Positions 17,965 to 27,299 of a stretch of DNA of 64,000 bases are shown one piece after another. A program made the position numbers and the translations under genes. The first letter of the stretch is position 1; each line of letters begins with the position of its first letter. The notes beneath the pieces were generated by a model that ran no database searches, had not been told where the DNA came from, and saw only the letters and a program-made list of their open reading frames with translations. This stretch comes from Marinilactibacillus piezotolerans. Lineage in GTDB: Bacteria > Bacillota > Bacilli > Lactobacillales > Carnobacteriaceae_A. The stretch spans positions 1-64,000 of the forward strand of contig NZ_FOSJ01000004.1 in assembly GCF_900114235.1 (NCBI RefSeq), given 5' to 3'.

Positions 17965-19323
17965 GTGTCTAAAGAATTTTTTGATATAAAAGAAGGGGAA
18001 AAAAAGGCATTAGTTCTTGGTGGAGGTGGAGCTAGAGGAGCGTTTGAAATTGGTGTATGGAAAGCCTTAGATGAGCTTGGTTATAAGCCGGATATTGTCG
18101 TTGGAACATCAGTTGGTGCATTAAATGGTGCTTTAATGCTGCAAGGAAATGTTTCAGATGCTGAAAAAATGTGGCGTGATATTGAAGGGAGAAAGGTACT
18201 TGATTATGATTTTCCATTAAGTATCAATAGTTTTAAAGATTATCAGCGAACACTGGGTGGTTTCCTCATAAAAGCTATCAGAAAAAGAGGTTTCAGCTCA
18301 GAACCGTTGTATAGATTGATTAATTATTATATCCCAAATGAAAAAGCAATTAGAAAGTCTAAGATTGATTTTGGTTTGTCAGTAACAAATGGTGTTAAAA
18401 ATAAAATTGAATTTTTTTATTTAAAAGATATTCCCAAGAATATGTTAAACAAGTATTTACTTGCTAGTGCCTCGCTTTATCCTGCAATGGAAAAAATTTA
18501 TATTGAAGGAATACCTTATATGGATGGAGGTTATTTAAACCATATTCCTTATGAAATGGTATTGAAAAAAGATCCTGACAAACTGATTATAGTCGACATA
18601 CAAGGCCCGGGCTTTTTAAGAGTTAATCACCAAATTAAAAGTGTACCAACTTTATGGATCAGAACAGAATGGTCTTTAGGTGATTACTTGTTTTTCCATA
18701 AAAAAAGAACATCACTAAATATACAATTAGGATATCTGGAAACGATGAAGTTAGCAGAACGATTCCAAGGATACTGGTATACTTTTGAAAAAGATCTTTT
18801 AAGGAAAGAATATTGTACATTTTATCTCGCTTTAAATGAACTATTGGCATTAAATAGTACTGAGAGTATGATAGAGCCCTTTTTTGAGGAAGATTATCAA
18901 TTAATTTTAATTAAAGAGCTGTCAGGTAAGTGGAACAAACAGGTAAATAAAGATACACTGCCTTTAGCCATCATGGAACTTGCAGGTAAAATTTTTCGAT
19001 TATTACCAGAAAAAATCTACACAGTTGAAAGTTTTCAACTGGAAATAATCGAAAGAGTAAATAGGTTACAAGAAGAAGAAACATTTAATTTATATGGAGA
19101 TTTAGCACCTGAATTTCACTTGAGCGGAAAGGAATGGGCGGAAAGGTTTAAAGAAAAGATTCCGTTTGTTTCGAATCGACATATGACACTTTTTATACTG
19201 AATACTTTAGAACAGTCCAAAGGAGAATTAACAGATAAATTATTCAAAACAATTATATTGATCAGACCATTTCCTTTTGCACTAGCCTTATATATTTTAA
19301 AATTAGAGAATAAATTTAAATAA
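17965..19323 (+). CDS. Patatin-like phospholipase
   Basis: A probable cytoplasmic or membrane-associated acyl hydrolase with a Ser-Asp dyad. The N-terminal half shows the complete patatin signature: the oxyanion loop GGGGARGAF near residue 20, the nucleophile elbow GTSVG near residue 48, and the DGG motif (MDGGYLNHIP) near residue 188 that carries the aspartate. The C-terminal 200 residues are not recognisable. Of two in-frame GTG codons, 17965 is preferred since GGGAGG (17951-17956) is eight bases away; the other is too close. It stands alone behind its own promoter. Substrate is unknown; released fatty acids could feed the FakA/FakB route. Confidence 0.9.
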   Translation: MSKEFFDIKEGEKKALVLGGGGARGAFEIGVWKALDELGYKPDIVVGTSVGALNGALMLQGNVSDAEKMWRDIEGRKVLDYDFPLSINSFKDYQRTLGGFLIKAIRKRGFSSEPLYRLINYYIPNEKAIRKSKIDFGLSVTNGVKNKIEFFYLKDIPKNMLNKYLLASASLYPAMEKIYIEGIPYMDGGYLNHIPYEMVLKKDPDKLIIVDIQGPGFLRVNHQIKSVPTLWIRTEWSLGDYLFFHKKRTSLNIQLGYLETMKLAERFQGYWYTFEKDLLRKEYCTFYLALNELLALNSTESMIEPFFEEDYQLILIKELSGKWNKQVNKDTLPLAIMELAGKIFRLLPEKIYTVESFQLEIIERVNRLQEEETFNLYGDLAPEFHLSGKEWAERFKEKIPFVSNRHMTLFILNTLEQSKGELTDKLFKTIILIRPFPFALALYILKLENKFK

Positions 19324-19363
19324 TTCCCCAAACGACTCGATTATGTGTTAAAATTGAGGATAA

Positions 19364-20020
<657 letters not shown>

Positions 20021-20021
20021 T

Positions 20022-20234
20022 ATGTTATTATACCCTTCACAAGATAAATTATTAGACAAAATAGATTCAAAATATTCTTTAGTCATTTTAGCGGCTAAAC
20101 GAGCTAAAGAAATGCAACATGGTAAAAATGTTGAACTATTAGATGAATACGTATCAACTAAAAATGTTGGAAAAGCATTAGAAGAAATCGAATCTGGCGA
20201 TATTGTATTAGACCCTGACAGTATCCAGAAATAA
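20022..20234 (+). CDS. rpoZ: RNA polymerase omega subunit
   Basis: A 70-residue subunit that helps fold and assemble the beta' subunit. [21 protein letters not shown] is the typical N-terminus, with the AKRA motif, and [11 protein letters not shown] near the end. It is coupled to gmk (stop of gmk one base before the ATG; GAGGAG inside gmk acts as its ribosome binding site). A terminator with a long loop follows. Confidence 0.95.
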   Translation: MLLYPSQDKLLDKIDSKYSLVILAAKRAKEMQHGKNVELLDEYVSTKNVGKALEEIESGDIVLDPDSIQK

Positions 20235-20253
20235 ATTGAGTACAATTTAAAAT

Positions 20254-20326
20254 AAACCTCTGCAGGTAATTATTGATTGCTTAAGTCTACACTCCTTTAG
20301 CAAAAGTAATTAGCAGAGGTTTTTTT
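20254..20326 (+). terminator. Terminator after gmk-rpoZ, with an unusually long loop
   Basis: AAACCTCTGC (20254-20263) is complementary to GCAGAGGTTT (20313-20322) and a T-run follows. The 49-base loop is much longer than usual and contains partly complementary segments (AATTATT and AGTAATT), so the inner part may fold too. Confidence 0.75.
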
Positions 20327-20436
20327 ATGAAATGAATTTCTTTAATTTCGATTCTTAAAAATGAAAGTTAATGAGATAAAGACAGAAGCCAATTTTCTTG
20401 GTAAAATACAAGAAAGTAATGAATCGAGGGATAAAC

Positions 20437-21633
20437 ATGTTCAATCAAATGAAAATAGCTTTTTACGTAACAGGAGGTATTGCCTCTTATAAGTCTGTCA
20501 GCTTGATGAGGGAACTGATTAAAGCAGGAGCAGAAGTAAAAGTTGCAATGACACCTTCTGCAACTAAATTCGTTTCTCCATTGACTTTTCAAGTTTTAAG
20601 TAAACAAACTGTACATGTTGATACATTTTCTGAAAATGATCCAAAATTTGTACAGCATATTCATTTTGCAGATTGGGCGGATTTTTCTATAGTTGCACCA
20701 GCGACTGCAAACACATTAGCTAAATTGGCGAATGGAATTGCGGATAATTTTGTGACATCAGCACTTTTAGCGACAACAACACCTGTTTTTATTGTTCCTG
20801 CAATGAATGAACATATGTATGAACACCCTGCGACTCAAACCAATATACAGATACTTAAAGACCGTGGGGCATACATTATGGAACCTGCTACAGGCTTTTT
20901 AGCGGAAGGTTATAGCGGAAGGGGACGCTTCCCTGATAGTACAATTATTCTTGATGAAATAGAAGGACTTATAATAAATCAAAGTGATAGTCTTCCTTTG
21001 CAAGGAAAACAAATACTTGTTACAGCTGGGGGTACGAAAGAAAGAATCGATCCAGTCAGATATATATCGAATGACTCATCAGGCAGAATGGGACATGCTA
21101 TAGCAGAAGCAGCAATGAAAAAAGGAGCAGAAGTTATTCTGATTACAGCAAGTGAATTAGCAGTCCATAGTCAAATCAAGCAAATAAAAGTAGAATCTGC
21201 TCAAGAAATGTATGAAGCAGTTGATGCAAATTTTGAAAATATAAATGTATTAATTATGGCAGCGGCAGTTTCTGATTACACACCAGTGAAACAAGAAAAT
21301 CATAAAATGAAGAAAAAAGATGAGTTATCAATCGAATTGAAGAAGACAAAAGATATTTTGAAAGAAATGGGTCAAAAGAAAGCACATCAGTTATTAGTAG
21401 GATTTGCAGCTGAAACAGATAATATAGAAGAATATGCATTGAAAAAATTAAAAGAAAAAAATGTAGATTTTATTGTGGCAAATGATGTAAGCAGAAGAGA
21501 TAGAGGATTTAATTCTAATGATAATGAAGTAATTATTTATTCAAAACAAGATGACCCGGTATTGATTTCACTATCTGATAAATCTAGAATTGCTGAACGC
21601 ATAATTGAATTGATAATTGAACAATTAGGATGA
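20437..21633 (+). CDS. coaBC: Bifunctional phosphopantothenoylcysteine decarboxylase/synthetase
   Basis: CoaB joins cysteine to 4'-phosphopantothenate and CoaC decarboxylates the product, two steps of coenzyme A synthesis. The N-terminal flavin domain has YVTGGIASYKS, the catalytic histidine at residue 74 (QHIHFADW), APATANTLAKLANGIADN and PAMNEHMY. At the position of the catalytic cysteine of E. coli there is Glu157 (LAEGYSGRGR). The C-terminal synthetase domain starts near residue 185 with ILVTAGGTKERIDPVR, SGRMG and NDVSR. ATG at 20437 is used because GAGGG lies seven bases upstream. It is followed closely by priA, as in other Bacillota. Confidence 0.95.
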   Translation: MFNQMKIAFYVTGGIASYKSVSLMRELIKAGAEVKVAMTPSATKFVSPLTFQVLSKQTVHVDTFSENDPKFVQHIHFADWADFSIVAPATANTLAKLANGIADNFVTSALLATTTPVFIVPAMNEHMYEHPATQTNIQILKDRGAYIMEPATGFLAEGYSGRGRFPDSTIILDEIEGLIINQSDSLPLQGKQILVTAGGTKERIDPVRYISNDSSGRMGHAIAEAAMKKGAEVILITASELAVHSQIKQIKVESAQEMYEAVDANFENINVLIMAAAVSDYTPVKQENHKMKKKDELSIELKKTKDILKEMGQKKAHQLLVGFAAETDNIEEYALKKLKEKNVDFIVANDVSRRDRGFNSNDNEVIIYSKQDDPVLISLSDKSRIAERIIELIIEQLG

Positions 21634-21646
21634 AAGGAGGACATTC

Positions 21647-24064
21647 ATGCCTCATATAGCGGAAGTAATTGTAGATGTTCCAGTACTACAAACAAATAAA
21701 CCATTTCACTATGAAATTCCTCAAGAATTTGAACAACGACTAGTGTCAGGCATGCGTGTCGTAGTTCCTTTTGGAAATGGCTCTAGATTAGTGCAAGGCT
21801 TTGTTACAAATCGATTTGAAGCATCAGATTATAAAGGTGAATTAAAGAAAATTGAACAATTAATGGACTTAATGCCTGTTTTAAATACGGAGTTGATTGA
21901 CCTCGGGGAATTTATGGCTAAGGAGACATATAGTTTTCGAATCAGTTGTTACCAGACGATGCTGCCGGCAGTTTTAAGAGCGAAATATGAAAAGAAAATT
22001 ACCATAGTAGATGACTTAGAAGAAGAGATATTTTTTGAAGTGTTCAGAGGGAAACAGGAGTTACCTTGGGAAGAAGTTATCGATCGCGACCTTGTGAAGT
22101 TAATGTTAGAACTTAAAGCACAAGGGAAAGTCGAAGTCAATTATGAGGTAAAAGATAAGCGTACAAAAAAAACAATAAAAAGAGTTACTTCAACACTTAG
22201 TTTTGAACAACTGGAAGAAATTAGAGAAGGATTAAGAGCGAATGCTAAACGTCAAATTGCTTTGATCAATGTCTTACAGTCAATTGATTCTGGAGAATGG
22301 CTTGATGTCAAAAGGTTGAATGAAGAATATGGGATCACTTTAGCCACCATCAATGTAGCTGAAAATAAAGGGTGGTGCGAGCTTCAAGATGTTGAAATCT
22401 ATCGTGACCCATTTGAAAATGCGCAAATTAAGGCAACAACTGCTCTAAGACTCAATCCGGATCAGCAAATAGCTTATAATAAAATTTCAAATAAAATGGA
22501 TGAAAATGTACATGATGTTTTTTTGTTAAAAGGAATCACTGGTAGTGGGAAGACAGAAGTTTATCTACAAACTATCTCTAAAGTACTTGATGAAAATCTG
22601 GGAGCATTGATGCTAGTACCGGAAATTGCGTTAACGCCTCAGATGGTTTATCGTTTTAAAAGTCGGTTTGGAGAAAAAGTTGCTGTTTTACACAGTGGAT
22701 TATCTGAAGGGGAAAAATATGATGAATGGAGAAAAATCAATAATGGGGAAGCATCAGTTGTTGTAGGTGCAAGATCTAGTGTATTTGCTCCTTTAAAAAA
22801 AATCGGATTGATCATTATTGATGAAGAACATGAGACAAGCTATAAACAAGAGGAAAACCCAAGATATCATGCTCGAGATATTGCGATATGGAGAGGCGCA
22901 TATCATCACTGTCCCGTTATCTTAGGAAGTGCTACACCTTCTTTAGAATCTAGTGCTCGTGCCAGCAAAGGAGTCTATACTTTACTGGAATTAAAAGAGA
23001 GAGCTAATAAAAAAGCTTTGCCTGAAGTTTCAGTTATCGATATGAGAGAAGAAGCTAAAAAAGGGAATCGTAGTAATTTTTCTTTAAGTCTGCAAGCTGC
23101 GATCCAGGATCGTTTAAAAAAAAAGGAACAGTCTGTCTTAATGTTGAATAGAAGAGGATATTCTTCTTTTGTCATGTGTAGAGATTGTGGGTTTGTGTTA
23201 GGATGTCCAAATTGTGATATTTCTCAGACTTTGCATATGGATACTAAAACAATGAAATGTCATTATTGTGGACATGAAGAAAATATTCCAACAATTTGCC
23301 CCAAATGTCATAGTAAAAATATAAGATATTTTGGTACTGGGACCCAAAAAGTACAAGAAGAGCTGCAAGGATTGTTTCCAGAGGCAAGAATTATCCGCAT
23401 GGATGTTGATACGACAAGGCGTAAAGGAGCCCATGAACGTCTTCTGAAAGATTTTGGAGATAAAAAAGCTGATATTTTGTTAGGAACTCAAATGATTGCA
23501 AAAGGGCTAGATTTTCCAGATGTTACTTTAGTCGGTGTGATTAATGCGGATACATCACTCGGACTACCGGATTTCAGATCTGCAGAAAGAACATTTCAAT
23601 TGTTAACCCAAGTGAGCGGACGTGCCGGTAGAGCTGAAAAAATCGGAAAAGTTTATGTTCAGTCATTTAATCCTGAGCATTATGCCATTCAATATGCAAA
23701 AAATCATGATTATAATTCTTTTTATAAAAGAGAAATGCATTTACGGCATTTAAGTGATTACAGTCCCTATTATTTTTTAGTTCGAATCTCTGTCAGTCAT
23801 GAGAATGAGATGACCGCAGCCAAAAAAATAGGTGAATTTATTCATTTCATACAGCCTGCTTTAAGCGATAAAGCAATTATTTTAGGGCCAACGCCAAAAT
23901 CAATTGCAAGAACTCATAATCGTTATCACTTTCAAGTAATTATCAAGTATAAAAAAGAAGAAGCTTTATCGAATCGATTGCATGAATTGTTAGCCAATAC
24001 TCAAAAAGATCAAGCGAAAGGATTATTCATTTCCATTGATTCACAACCAATGAACTTTATATAA
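21647..24064 (+). CDS. priA: Primosomal replication restart helicase PriA
   Basis: A 3'-5' superfamily 2 helicase that reloads the replisome at stalled forks. In order: an N-terminal DNA-binding domain (about 1-200), Walker A GITGSGKTEVY, DEEH box IIDEEHETSY, GSATPSLES, then eight zinc-binding cysteines in four CxxC pairs (CRDC, CPNC, CHYC, CPKC), and helicase motifs V-VI with GTQMIAKGLDFPDV and QVSGRAGR. The 805 residues are typical. AAAGGAGG precedes the ATG. The def gene often found between priA and fmt in this block is missing. Confidence 0.97.
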   Translation: MPHIAEVIVDVPVLQTNKPFHYEIPQEFEQRLVSGMRVVVPFGNGSRLVQGFVTNRFEASDYKGELKKIEQLMDLMPVLNTELIDLGEFMAKETYSFRISCYQTMLPAVLRAKYEKKITIVDDLEEEIFFEVFRGKQELPWEEVIDRDLVKLMLELKAQGKVEVNYEVKDKRTKKTIKRVTSTLSFEQLEEIREGLRANAKRQIALINVLQSIDSGEWLDVKRLNEEYGITLATINVAENKGWCELQDVEIYRDPFENAQIKATTALRLNPDQQIAYNKISNKMDENVHDVFLLKGITGSGKTEVYLQTISKVLDENLGALMLVPEIALTPQMVYRFKSRFGEKVAVLHSGLSEGEKYDEWRKINNGEASVVVGARSSVFAPLKKIGLIIIDEEHETSYKQEENPRYHARDIAIWRGAYHHCPVILGSATPSLESSARASKGVYTLLELKERANKKALPEVSVIDMREEAKKGNRSNFSLSLQAAIQDRLKKKEQSVLMLNRRGYSSFVMCRDCGFVLGCPNCDISQTLHMDTKTMKCHYCGHEENIPTICPKCHSKNIRYFGTGTQKVQEELQGLFPEARIIRMDVDTTRRKGAHERLLKDFGDKKADILLGTQMIAKGLDFPDVTLVGVINADTSLGLPDFRSAERTFQLLTQVSGRAGRAEKIGKVYVQSFNPEHYAIQYAKNHDYNSFYKREMHLRHLSDYSPYYFLVRISVSHENEMTAAKKIGEFIHFIQPALSDKAIILGPTPKSIARTHNRYHFQVIIKYKKEEALSNRLHELLANTQKDQAKGLFISIDSQPMNFI

Positions 24065-24091
24065 TCTATGATTTCTAAAAGGAGAAGTAAT

Positions 24092-25039
24092 GTGTATAAA
24101 ATAATTTTTATGGGAACCCCAGAATTTTCAGTACCAATATTAGAAGCACTTGCAGCATTTGAACAAGCAGAAGTTGTTGCCGTTGTAACTCAGCCAGATC
24201 GTAAAGTTGGACGTAAAAAAATTGTAACTCCGCCCCCAGTCAAACAAGCAGCAATAGAATTAAAATTACCAGTTTGGCAACCCGAAAAACTATCAGGTTC
24301 AGAAGAGATGGAACAGCTTTTAGCTTTAAAACCTGACCTTATTGTCACAGCAGCATATGGCCAGTATGTTCCAACAAAACTACTACAAGCACCACCCTTT
24401 AGAGCAATCAATGTTCATGCATCTTTGCTTCCTAAATACCGTGGGGCAGCTCCAATCCATTCAGCAATCATCAATGGGGATAAGAAAACAGGTATTACAA
24501 TTATGTATATGGAAAAAGAGATGGATGCCGGAAATATCATTGCACAATATTCTATACCAATCACCAAACAAGATGATGTCGGCACAATGTTTGAAAAACT
24601 TAGTCTATTAGGAAAAGATTGTCTAATTGATACACTTCCTTCTATATTTGATCAATCAAATGACTCTATACCTCAAAAAACAGAAGAAGTAACTTATGCT
24701 CCGATGATTCATGCAGAACAAGAAAAGATAGACTGGACAAAAACAGCTGTTGAAATTGATAATATGGTAAGAGGATTAAGACCTTTCCCGGGTTCTCATA
24801 CAATTCTTGAAGGCAAGCGATTTAAAATTTGGTCTGTTGAACCTGTCGAACAAAAGGCGACACAACAACCGGGAGAAATTGAAGAAATCAGAAAAGATGC
24901 AATTGTCGTAGCTTGCGGAGAACAAACACTGTTGGCTTTATATGAAATTCAACCATCTGGAAAACAACGCATGAAAAGTATAAATTATCTGACTGGAGCG
25001 GGCAGTCATTTAAAGAAAGGAACACGATTTGGAGAATAA
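24092..25039 (+). CDS. fmt: Methionyl-tRNA formyltransferase
   Basis: Formylates the initiator Met-tRNA using 10-formyl-tetrahydrofolate. It shows IIFMGTPEFSVPIL at the N-terminus, SLLPKYRGAAPIH (the folate-binding and catalytic region with the conserved Asn-His-Asp set nearby) and a C-terminal OB-like domain. The start is GTG at 24092, with AAAGGAG seven bases upstream; this gives 315 residues, the usual length. It overlaps rsmB by 11 bases. Confidence 0.96.
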   Translation: MYKIIFMGTPEFSVPILEALAAFEQAEVVAVVTQPDRKVGRKKIVTPPPVKQAAIELKLPVWQPEKLSGSEEMEQLLALKPDLIVTAAYGQYVPTKLLQAPPFRAINVHASLLPKYRGAAPIHSAIINGDKKTGITIMYMEKEMDAGNIIAQYSIPITKQDDVGTMFEKLSLLGKDCLIDTLPSIFDQSNDSIPQKTEEVTYAPMIHAEQEKIDWTKTAVEIDNMVRGLRPFPGSHTILEGKRFKIWSVEPVEQKATQQPGEIEEIRKDAIVVACGEQTLLALYEIQPSGKQRMKSINYLTGAGSHLKKGTRFGE

Positions 25040-26384
25040 ATCCATTAGAAAAAGTAGCCGTTATTTAGCGATGATGATACTTGAAAAAGTGAATTCAAAA
25101 GGTGCTTTCAGTAATATCGTTTTAAATCAGACAATTGAAAAAGAAACATTGTCAAAAGAAGATAGCAATTTATTAACAGAGCTTGTCTATGGTGTTATCC
25201 AAAGAAAGCGCACATTAGATTATATACTTGAGCCTTATTTAGATAATAAGAAGAAATTACAGAATTGGGTACTACAGCTTTTACGTTTATCAGTCTACCA
25301 ATTGTACTATCTAGAAAGAGTACCAGACCACGCTGTCTTGAACGAAGCGGTGAATATTGCAAAAGTTAGAGGCCACAAAGGAATAGCAGGATTGACCAAT
25401 GGAGTATTGAGAAATGTACTGCGTAATGGAATACCAGACTATTCTAAAATAAAAGATCCGGTTGTTAGGTTAGGAACGATGTATAGTCTGCCTGATTGGA
25501 TCATTGACCAGAGTATAAAAAATATAGGTATAGAAGAGACAGAGAATTACGCACAATCTTTACTTGAAAAATCGAAAGTCAGCTTAAGAGTTAATTCAAA
25601 GCAGATCTCTGTTGATAAGGCTATAGAACAGCTAATGGATGAAGGATATAGTGTAGAGAAAAGTAGAGTTTCTCCTTATGGTCTGGTTAGTAAAAGCGGA
25701 TTGCCCGCTAGATCCAGCCTTTTTAAAACTGGAATGATTACTATCCAAGATGAAAGTTCAATGCTTGTAGCTCCAGCACTTAAAATTGAACCTGGCGATA
25801 AAGTCTTGGATGCTTGTGCTGCCCCAGGTGGAAAGACAACTCATATTGCCACTTATCTCGATCAGAGGCAGAATGGAGAAGTTTTAGCTTTAGATCTGCA
25901 TGCACACAAAATCAGACTAATCGAGCAGAATGCGAAAAGACAACATGTGGATGCAGTCGTAAAAACGCAGAATATTGATGCTAGGAAGATAAAAGAATTA
26001 GTGTCTGACGAAACATTCGATAAAATATTAATAGACGCTCCTTGTTCTGGACTAGGATTAATGAGAAGAAAACCTGAAATTCGTTACTCTAAAACACCTG
26101 AGGATTTAATATCACTAAAAAAAATCCAATTAGATATTTTGGTTAGCTTAGCACCTCTTCTGAAAAAAGGTGGTCGCTTGATTTATAGTACTTGTACAAT
26201 TACTCATGAAGAAAATGAAGAAGTAATCGAAACCTTTTTACGTGATCATCCAGCGTATACTATTGAACCTGTTTATCTAGAAAATAAGTACATTAATTTA
26301 GATGAAGATGATATGTTAAGACTTTATCCACATCAATATGGCACAGACGGATTCTTTATCTGTTCATTGACAAAAGCAAAATGA
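25029..26384 (+). CDS. rsmB: 16S rRNA (cytosine-967-C5) methyltransferase
   Basis: Uses S-adenosylmethionine to methylate C967 of 16S rRNA. The N-terminal NusB-like domain (about 1-140) is followed by a Rossmann methyltransferase domain with DACAAPGGKTTH, and two catalytic cysteines in DAPCSGLG and YSTCTITHEENE. The TTG start at 25029 lies inside fmt with AAAGGA upstream, so translation is coupled. The 451 residues are normal. The rlmN gene that often follows is not present; a 120-base gap leads to prpC. Confidence 0.95.
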   Translation: MENKSIRKSSRYLAMMILEKVNSKGAFSNIVLNQTIEKETLSKEDSNLLTELVYGVIQRKRTLDYILEPYLDNKKKLQNWVLQLLRLSVYQLYYLERVPDHAVLNEAVNIAKVRGHKGIAGLTNGVLRNVLRNGIPDYSKIKDPVVRLGTMYSLPDWIIDQSIKNIGIEETENYAQSLLEKSKVSLRVNSKQISVDKAIEQLMDEGYSVEKSRVSPYGLVSKSGLPARSSLFKTGMITIQDESSMLVAPALKIEPGDKVLDACAAPGGKTTHIATYLDQRQNGEVLALDLHAHKIRLIEQNAKRQHVDAVVKTQNIDARKIKELVSDETFDKILIDAPCSGLGLMRRKPEIRYSKTPEDLISLKKIQLDILVSLAPLLKKGGRLIYSTCTITHEENEEVIETFLRDHPAYTIEPVYLENKYINLDEDDMLRLYPHQYGTDGFFICSLTKAK

Positions 26385-26504
26385 TACTTGTACATCAAGA
26401 AAAAATAAGACATACTATTAATTATAGCGCCTGTCATTAAGACAGGTACATAGAAATTGAACAATAAGAGTGTATGATTATTTGTATATCAGGAGTGAGG
26501 AAAA

Positions 26505-27299
26505 CTGAAAGCTACCATTAAATCTCATATTGGTAAACGGGAGACAAATCAAGATTATGTTGCTACTTTTACAAATTTGAGTAATCAGGTTTTAGCCATT
26601 CTTTGTGACGGAATGGGAGGTCATAATGCTGGAGATATTGCAAGTGAAATGGCAGTACTGCAGTTAGGAAATAGTTGGAGAAAGTCTGAATTTAAAGATC
26701 AGAATATAAATTCAGTAGAGCAGTGGCTTAGAGAACATATCAACAAAGAAAATAAGCGAATTTATGATGCTGCAACAGTTTTTCAAGATTTGAAGGGAAT
26801 GGGAACAACTTTAGTAGCGGCCGTTATTTTTGATGATGCTACTTTGATTGCTAATGTAGGAGATAGCCGAGCTTATGTTTTTGAAGCATCAACTTTAAAT
26901 AAAATAACTGAAGATCATTCATTTGCAAATGAATTAAAATTAAATGGTCAGATAACAGAAGAAGAAGCATTGATTCATGAAAAAAGAAATACTTTAACTA
27001 GATCTCTAGGTATAGAAACAAATGTATCTATTGATTTCTTTTATTTGTCTAATGTAAAAATACAGAATTTACTCTTGTGTTCTGATGGATTGACGAATGC
27101 ATTAAGTGATACTGAAATTCAGAAACTTTTGTCTCAAAATCTTAATGATCTGGATAAAGTAGAGCGATTGGTAAAAAGAGCACTTAGCCAAGGAGCATCA
27201 GATAATGTAACAGTCTGTTTGATTGAATACGATTCGTTAAAAAATATTGATCTAGAAAGTAAGACTGGGGAAGGCGGGTCTTCAAATGGAAACAGGTGA
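26505..27299 (+). CDS. prpC: PP2C-type Ser/Thr phosphatase with a CTG start
   Basis: Metal-dependent phosphatase that reverses PrkC phosphorylation. The family N-terminus is encoded upstream of the first ATG-like start in frame: IGKRETNQDYVATF contains the metal-ligand RxxNxD pattern, followed by LCDGMGGH and, later, NVGDSRAY, TEDHS, LCSDGLTN and GASDNVTV. In that frame a TGA at 26496 closes the reading frame, and only CTG at 26505 can serve as a reasonable start, with AGGAGTGAGG directly upstream. This gives 264 residues, near the usual length. Starting at TTG 26577 would remove the metal-binding Asp. It overlaps prkC by 14 bases. Confidence 0.9.
   Translation: MKATIKSHIGKRETNQDYVATFTNLSNQVLAILCDGMGGHNAGDIASEMAVLQLGNSWRKSEFKDQNINSVEQWLREHINKENKRIYDAATVFQDLKGMGTTLVAAVIFDDATLIANVGDSRAYVFEASTLNKITEDHSFANELKLNGQITEEEALIHEKRNTLTRSLGIETNVSIDFFYLSNVKIQNLLLCSDGLTNALSDTEIQKLLSQNLNDLDKVERLVKRALSQGASDNVTVCLIEYDSLKNIDLESKTGEGGSSNGNR

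Noticed and set aside
26430-26450. CCTGTC/GACAGG hairpin between rsmB and prpC as a terminator
   Set aside because: A six-pair stem without a T-run; too weak to call, and the gene order is normally co-transcribed.
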